Source: an uncultured Clostridia bacterium | GTDB lineage: Bacteria; Bacillota; Clostridia; TANB77; CAG-508 | Assembly (NCBI GenBank): GCA_934130285.1 | Contig: CAKOXT010000002.1 | Location: forward strand, 124,001 to 188,000 | Direction: 5' to 3' | DNA length: 64,000 bases | Shown here: positions 61,092 to 64,000 of the stretch, one piece after another | Layout of the letters: each line of letters begins with the position of its first letter | How positions within the stretch are numbered: position 1 is the stretch's first letter | Notes under the pieces: generated by a model | Told to the model about the DNA's origin: nothing | Database searches by the model: none | Seen by the model: only the letters and a program-made list of their open reading frames with translations | Made by a program: the position numbers and the translations under genes

Positions 61092-62852
61092 ATGAACGAG
61101 TACAGAACTTATACTTGTAACACTATTAGAAAAGAACATGTTGGTGAGCATATTAAGCTTGCTGGATGGATTCAAACAATTAGAGATTTGGGAGGAGTAA
61201 TTTTTATTGATTTGCGTGATCAATATGGTATTACACAGGTTGTTGCTTCAGGTAATGAAGAGTTAGTTGATTTTGCTACAAAAATTCCTATTGAATCTAC
61301 TATTTCTGTTGAAGGAACAGTTAGATTAAGAGATGATGAAACTATTAATGAAAAAATTGAAACAGGTTTAGTTGAATTGTTTGCAGAAAAAATTGAGATT
61401 TTAGGAAAAAGAACAAAGCAATTACCTTTTGAAATTGAATCTAGTAGAGAGGTTCGTGAAGATTTAAGATTACAATATAGATTCTTAGATTTAAGAAATG
61501 AGAAATTAAAAAATAATTTAATATTAAGAGCTAAAGTTATTCAATTTATGAGAGAACAAATGGTAAAAAAGGATTTCTTAGAGGTTCAAACTCCAATCCT
61601 TACAAGTTCATCTCCAGAAGGTGCAAGAGATTATTTAGTTCCAAGTAGAATTTATCCAGGCAAATTTTATGCACTTCCTCAAGCTCCTCAACAATTTAAA
61701 CAATTGTTAATGGTGGCTGGAATTGATAAATATTTTCAAATTGCTCCATGTTTTAGAGATGAAGATGCTAGAGCAGATAGAACTCCTGGTGAATTTTATC
61801 AATTAGATATGGAGATGGCTTTTGCAACTCAAGAAGATGTATTTAATGTTATGGAAGATGTTGTTTACAATGTGTTTAAAGAATTTTCAGATAAGAAAAT
61901 AGCTGAATATCCATTTCCTAGAATACCTTATAGAGAAGCAATGCTTAAATACGGTTCAGATAAACCAGATTTAAGAAACCCACTTGTAATTCAAGATGTT
62001 TCAAATATATTTGAGAAAATAGATTTGAAAGTATTTAATGGAAAAATAGTTAGAATTATTTCTGTACCAAATGGTGCAAGTCAACCTAGAACTTGGTTTG
62101 AGAGCATGACTGATTATGCAATAAAAGAATGTAAAGCTAAAGGTTTAGCTTGGCTTAAAGTTGGAGATGATAGATCTTTACAAGGTCCTATTGCTAAATT
62201 TATAGATGATAAATCAAGAGAAGAATTACTTACAAGTACAAATACAAATGCTGGTGATGCTATATTCTTTATAGCTGAACATGAACCAGTTGTATCAAAA
62301 TTAGGTGGTCAAATAAGAGACGAGCTTGGTAGAACATTAGGATTAATTGATGATTCTGTTTATAAATTTTGCTGGATTGTTGATTTTCCAATGTATGAAA
62401 GAGTTGAAAATGGTAAGATAGAATTTTGTCATAATCCATTTTCAATGCCTCAAGGTGGAATGGAAGCACTAGAAACACAAGAGCCATTAGATATATTAGC
62501 ATATCAATATGACATAGTCGGAAATGGTATAGAACTTGCATCTGGAGCTGTAAGAAATCATTCACCTGAAATTATGATAAAAGCTTTTGAAATAGCTGGA
62601 TATAAAGAGGATGTTATTTTAAAGAAATTTTCTGCATTGTATAATGCTTTTCATTATGGTGCTCCACCACATGCTGGAATTGCTCCTGGAATTGATAGAA
62701 TTATAATGTTACTTGCAGGAGAAGAGACAATAAGAGAAATTCAAGCTTTCCCAATGAATGCAAAAGCTCAAGATTTATTGATGGGAGCTCCATCAGCTGT
62801 TACTCAAAAACAATTGGATGAGATTCATATAAAAATAAATGAGAGAAAATAG
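61092..62852 (+). CDS. aspS: Aspartyl-tRNA synthetase
   Basis: 586 residues, bacterial type: OB anticodon-binding domain (about 1-105), catalytic core with motifs LRLQYRFLDLRNEKL, FYALPQAPQQFKQLLM and GAPPHAGIAPGIDRIIMLLA (motif 3), and the GAD insertion (about 290-410). The position corresponding to E. coli Leu30 is Leu (QTIRDLGG), as in discriminating enzymes; His there marks non-discriminating ones. ATG 61092 follows AAAGGGTGGAAAT; the GTG at 61083 lies in that site. hisS, often adjacent in Firmicutes, is absent. Confidence 0.96.
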   Translation: MNEYRTYTCNTIRKEHVGEHIKLAGWIQTIRDLGGVIFIDLRDQYGITQVVASGNEELVDFATKIPIESTISVEGTVRLRDDETINEKIETGLVELFAEKIEILGKRTKQLPFEIESSREVREDLRLQYRFLDLRNEKLKNNLILRAKVIQFMREQMVKKDFLEVQTPILTSSSPEGARDYLVPSRIYPGKFYALPQAPQQFKQLLMVAGIDKYFQIAPCFRDEDARADRTPGEFYQLDMEMAFATQEDVFNVMEDVVYNVFKEFSDKKIAEYPFPRIPYREAMLKYGSDKPDLRNPLVIQDVSNIFEKIDLKVFNGKIVRIISVPNGASQPRTWFESMTDYAIKECKAKGLAWLKVGDDRSLQGPIAKFIDDKSREELLTSTNTNAGDAIFFIAEHEPVVSKLGGQIRDELGRTLGLIDDSVYKFCWIVDFPMYERVENGKIEFCHNPFSMPQGGMEALETQEPLDILAYQYDIVGNGIELASGAVRNHSPEIMIKAFEIAGYKEDVILKKFSALYNAFHYGAPPHAGIAPGIDRIIMLLAGEETIREIQAFPMNAKAQDLLMGAPSAVTQKQLDEIHIKINERK

Positions 62853-62862
62853 AATATAATTT

Positions 62863-62897
62863 AATCACTTTCATAAAAATTATGAAGGTGATTTTTT
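62863..62897 (+). terminator. Terminator overlapping the next gene's ribosome binding site
   Basis: AATCACTTTCATAA/TTATGAAGGTGATT stem, then six T, ending at the ATG. GAAGGTGAT in the 3' arm is the ribosome binding site of the next gene, so the hairpin could hide it. Confidence 0.7.
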
Positions 62898-63809
62898 ATG
62901 GAGAATAAAAGTGTTTTATATATTGATTATTTTGATTCATATTTGAATGTTATTGAGTGGAATATTCCCAAATGGCTTAAATTTTTAATATATAAATTTT
63001 TAAATTATGTAGGAAGAATACGAAAGAATGATAATTATTTATGTTTATGCGCTGAAAAAGGTGATGTTATAAATGAAAGAATGTTGCAAAAAATATTAGA
63101 TATAATGAATGAAAAAGATATTGATACAATTGTGTGTGCTGATGCTTTGCAAAGAAATGAATTATTTATGAAATGGGTTAATAATAACAATTGCAATGTT
63201 TTAGATGGTAGTTGGTTGATGAAATTTTTAATGTGTGATATTTTAGAAAAAATTGCATATATTAAAAATATTAGAATTGATTCGATGGAAGTGTCCGTTT
63301 TTATTAAAAATTTTTCTGATTATCATATAGAGGAAATTAAAGTGATTGCCAAAAGATGCAAAGTGCTTAATATAATTACTGATAATGTTAGAAAGTTTGA
63401 ATATGTAGAGAAATTACTGAACGAAGAATGTGGAGTAATGGTTAATATTACTGGAAATATAGAGAAGAGTAGTAAAAGAGCAGATGTGATTTTTAATTTT
63501 GATTTTGCAAAGGATGAATTAGATAAGTGTAATATGAAGAAAAATTCAATATTAGTACAAATGAATAGAGAAGAATATATTAAAAAAGATGGTATAGTTA
63601 TTAGATTTTTTAAATTAAATTTGCCAATTAGGTATGATGAAAAATTTGCAAGATTTCATCATTTTAACGAAGAAATTTTATATGAGAGTATAGTTTATTA
63701 TAAAAATTCATTTAAGAATATTATGGCGATTTTAAGACGAGATAATGTGAATATAAGGTACTTTATTGGTAATAATGGAAAGATTAGTTTTAGAGAATTT
63801 TTAGCTTAA
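62898..63809 (+). CDS. Hypothetical protein, 303 aa
   Basis: Not recognised. Soluble. An N-terminal region (about 1-110, ADALQRNELFMKWVNNNNCN), a Rossmann-like beta-alpha segment (about 145-220: AKRCKVLNIITDN, CGVMVNITGNIEKSSKRADV), and a basic C-terminal part. Neighbours aspS and greA give no functional clue. Its ribosome binding site lies within the hairpin at 62863, and its codons are ordinary for the window. Confidence 0.75.
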   Translation: MENKSVLYIDYFDSYLNVIEWNIPKWLKFLIYKFLNYVGRIRKNDNYLCLCAEKGDVINERMLQKILDIMNEKDIDTIVCADALQRNELFMKWVNNNNCNVLDGSWLMKFLMCDILEKIAYIKNIRIDSMEVSVFIKNFSDYHIEEIKVIAKRCKVLNIITDNVRKFEYVEKLLNEECGVMVNITGNIEKSSKRADVIFNFDFAKDELDKCNMKKNSILVQMNREEYIKKDGIVIRFFKLNLPIRYDEKFARFHHFNEEILYESIVYYKNSFKNIMAILRRDNVNIRYFIGNNGKISFREFLA

Positions 63810-63814
63810 AATAC

Positions 63815-63843
63815 TTGACAAATTTAAAATTTAATACTATTAT
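63815..63843 (+). promoter_or_regulatory. Promoter of greA
   Basis: TTGACA, a 17-base spacer, TATTAT. Confidence 0.75.
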
Positions 63844-63881
63844 AAATGGCGTTAATATCTTTTAGAGAGGAGACTGATAAT

Positions 63882-64000
63882 ATGGAAGAAAATAGAGAAA
63901 TATTATTAACACAAGAAGGATATGATAATTTAGAGAAAGAACTTGAACATTTAAAAACAGAAAAAAGAACAGAAATTGCAGAACGTATAAAAGTTGCTTT
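63882..64000 (+). CDS. greA: Transcription elongation factor GreA, N-terminal part (cut by window end)
   Basis: The first 39 residues MEENREILLTQEGYDNLEKE.. form the start of the GreA coiled coil (LTQEGYDNLEKEL, then TEIAERIKVA, the contact region). GreA rescues backtracked RNA polymerase. RBS AGAGAGGAGACTGATAAT before ATG. Continues beyond the window. Confidence 0.9.
   Translation, partial: MEENREILLTQEGYDNLEKELEHLKTEKRTEIAERIKVA

Overview
The window is about 64 kb of very AT-rich bacterial chromosome from a low-GC, Gram-positive (Firmicutes/Clostridia-like) organism. Evidence for this is AT-rich codon use (AGA/AAA/GAA, T- or A-ending codons), strong GGAGG-type ribosome binding sites, frequent TTG and GTG starts, SepF and DivIVA, a SpoIIIE/FtsK translocase, a DUF421-DUF4363 pair of the kind found in spore formers, tRNA genes with encoded CCA, and a T-box leader. 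No rRNA, plasmid or phage replication genes are present, so the species cannot be named. Most genes lie on the + strand.

Layout: 1-0.6 kb, end of groEL; 0.9-1.1 kb, a tiny cysteine-rich membrane peptide; 1.3-4.8 kb, mutL and miaA; 4.8-7.1 kb, a membrane-fusion-like protein, sepF and divIVA; 7.4-8.5 kb, rsmD and a coiled-coil protein; 8.8-16.4 kb, ftsK/spoIIIE, an unknown protein, a beta-CASP nuclease and a GH15-like glycosidase; 16.6-19.4 kb, radA, a membrane-anchored cyclophilin and a pilin-like protein; 19.6-23.6 kb, the ylxM-ffh-rpsP-khpA-rimM-trmD-rplS translation/secretion operon. 23.9-29.5 kb is an accessory region: a YhcG-type PDDEXK protein, a hypothetical protein, a possible structured RNA, three tRNA-Gly genes, two hypothetical genes and a GH13 alpha-glucan hydrolase. 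The 26.1-kb gene and the GH13 gene have distinctly different codon use. 29.6-33.7 kb, tsaE-tsaB-rimI and a Lon-like protease; 33.8-39.3 kb, a small coiled-coil gene, split transketolase, HD hydrolase, TPR protein, a 62-aa protein and an ADP-ribosylglycohydrolase/macro fusion; 39.4-45.3 kb, a cell-wall remodelling block (ftsE, an FtsX-ectodomain-only protein, ftsX, two M23 coiled-coil hydrolases, ctpA); 45.3-45.6 kb, tRNA-Val, -Asp and -Phe; 45.7-53.6 kb, envelope proteins, a CapA-like phosphoesterase, an HD protein, DUF3006, dinB and glmU; 54-57.9 kb, a holin-like membrane protein, DUF421/DUF4363, cysteine desulfurase and an SPFH protein; 58.2-60.4 kb, an SH3-like protein and mltG; 60.4-62.9 kb, a T-box leader, a tandem hairpin array and aspS; then an unknown gene and the start of greA.

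The most interesting structures are: (i) a recent partial duplication that placed a free-standing, membrane-tethered copy of the FtsX extracellular domain between ftsE and ftsX, just upstream of two M23 hydrolases; (ii) a family of long imperfect palindromic intergenic elements (3663-3809, 16411-16583, 53696-53836 and probably the 113-bp tandem array at 60655-61041) sharing a CCTTG hallmark, with one copy visibly decaying by C-to-T changes; (iii) a T-box leader upstream of aspS whose apparent specifier is not an Asp codon and which is separated from aspS by the hairpin array; (iv) a possible three-way-junction RNA at 25575-25663; (v) a LexA-like box placed exactly inside the dinB promoter; (vi) a GlmU with a degenerate nucleotidyl-transfer signature; and (vii) an ADP-ribosylglycohydrolase-macrodomain fusion. 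All calls come from reading the sequence; no database search was run.
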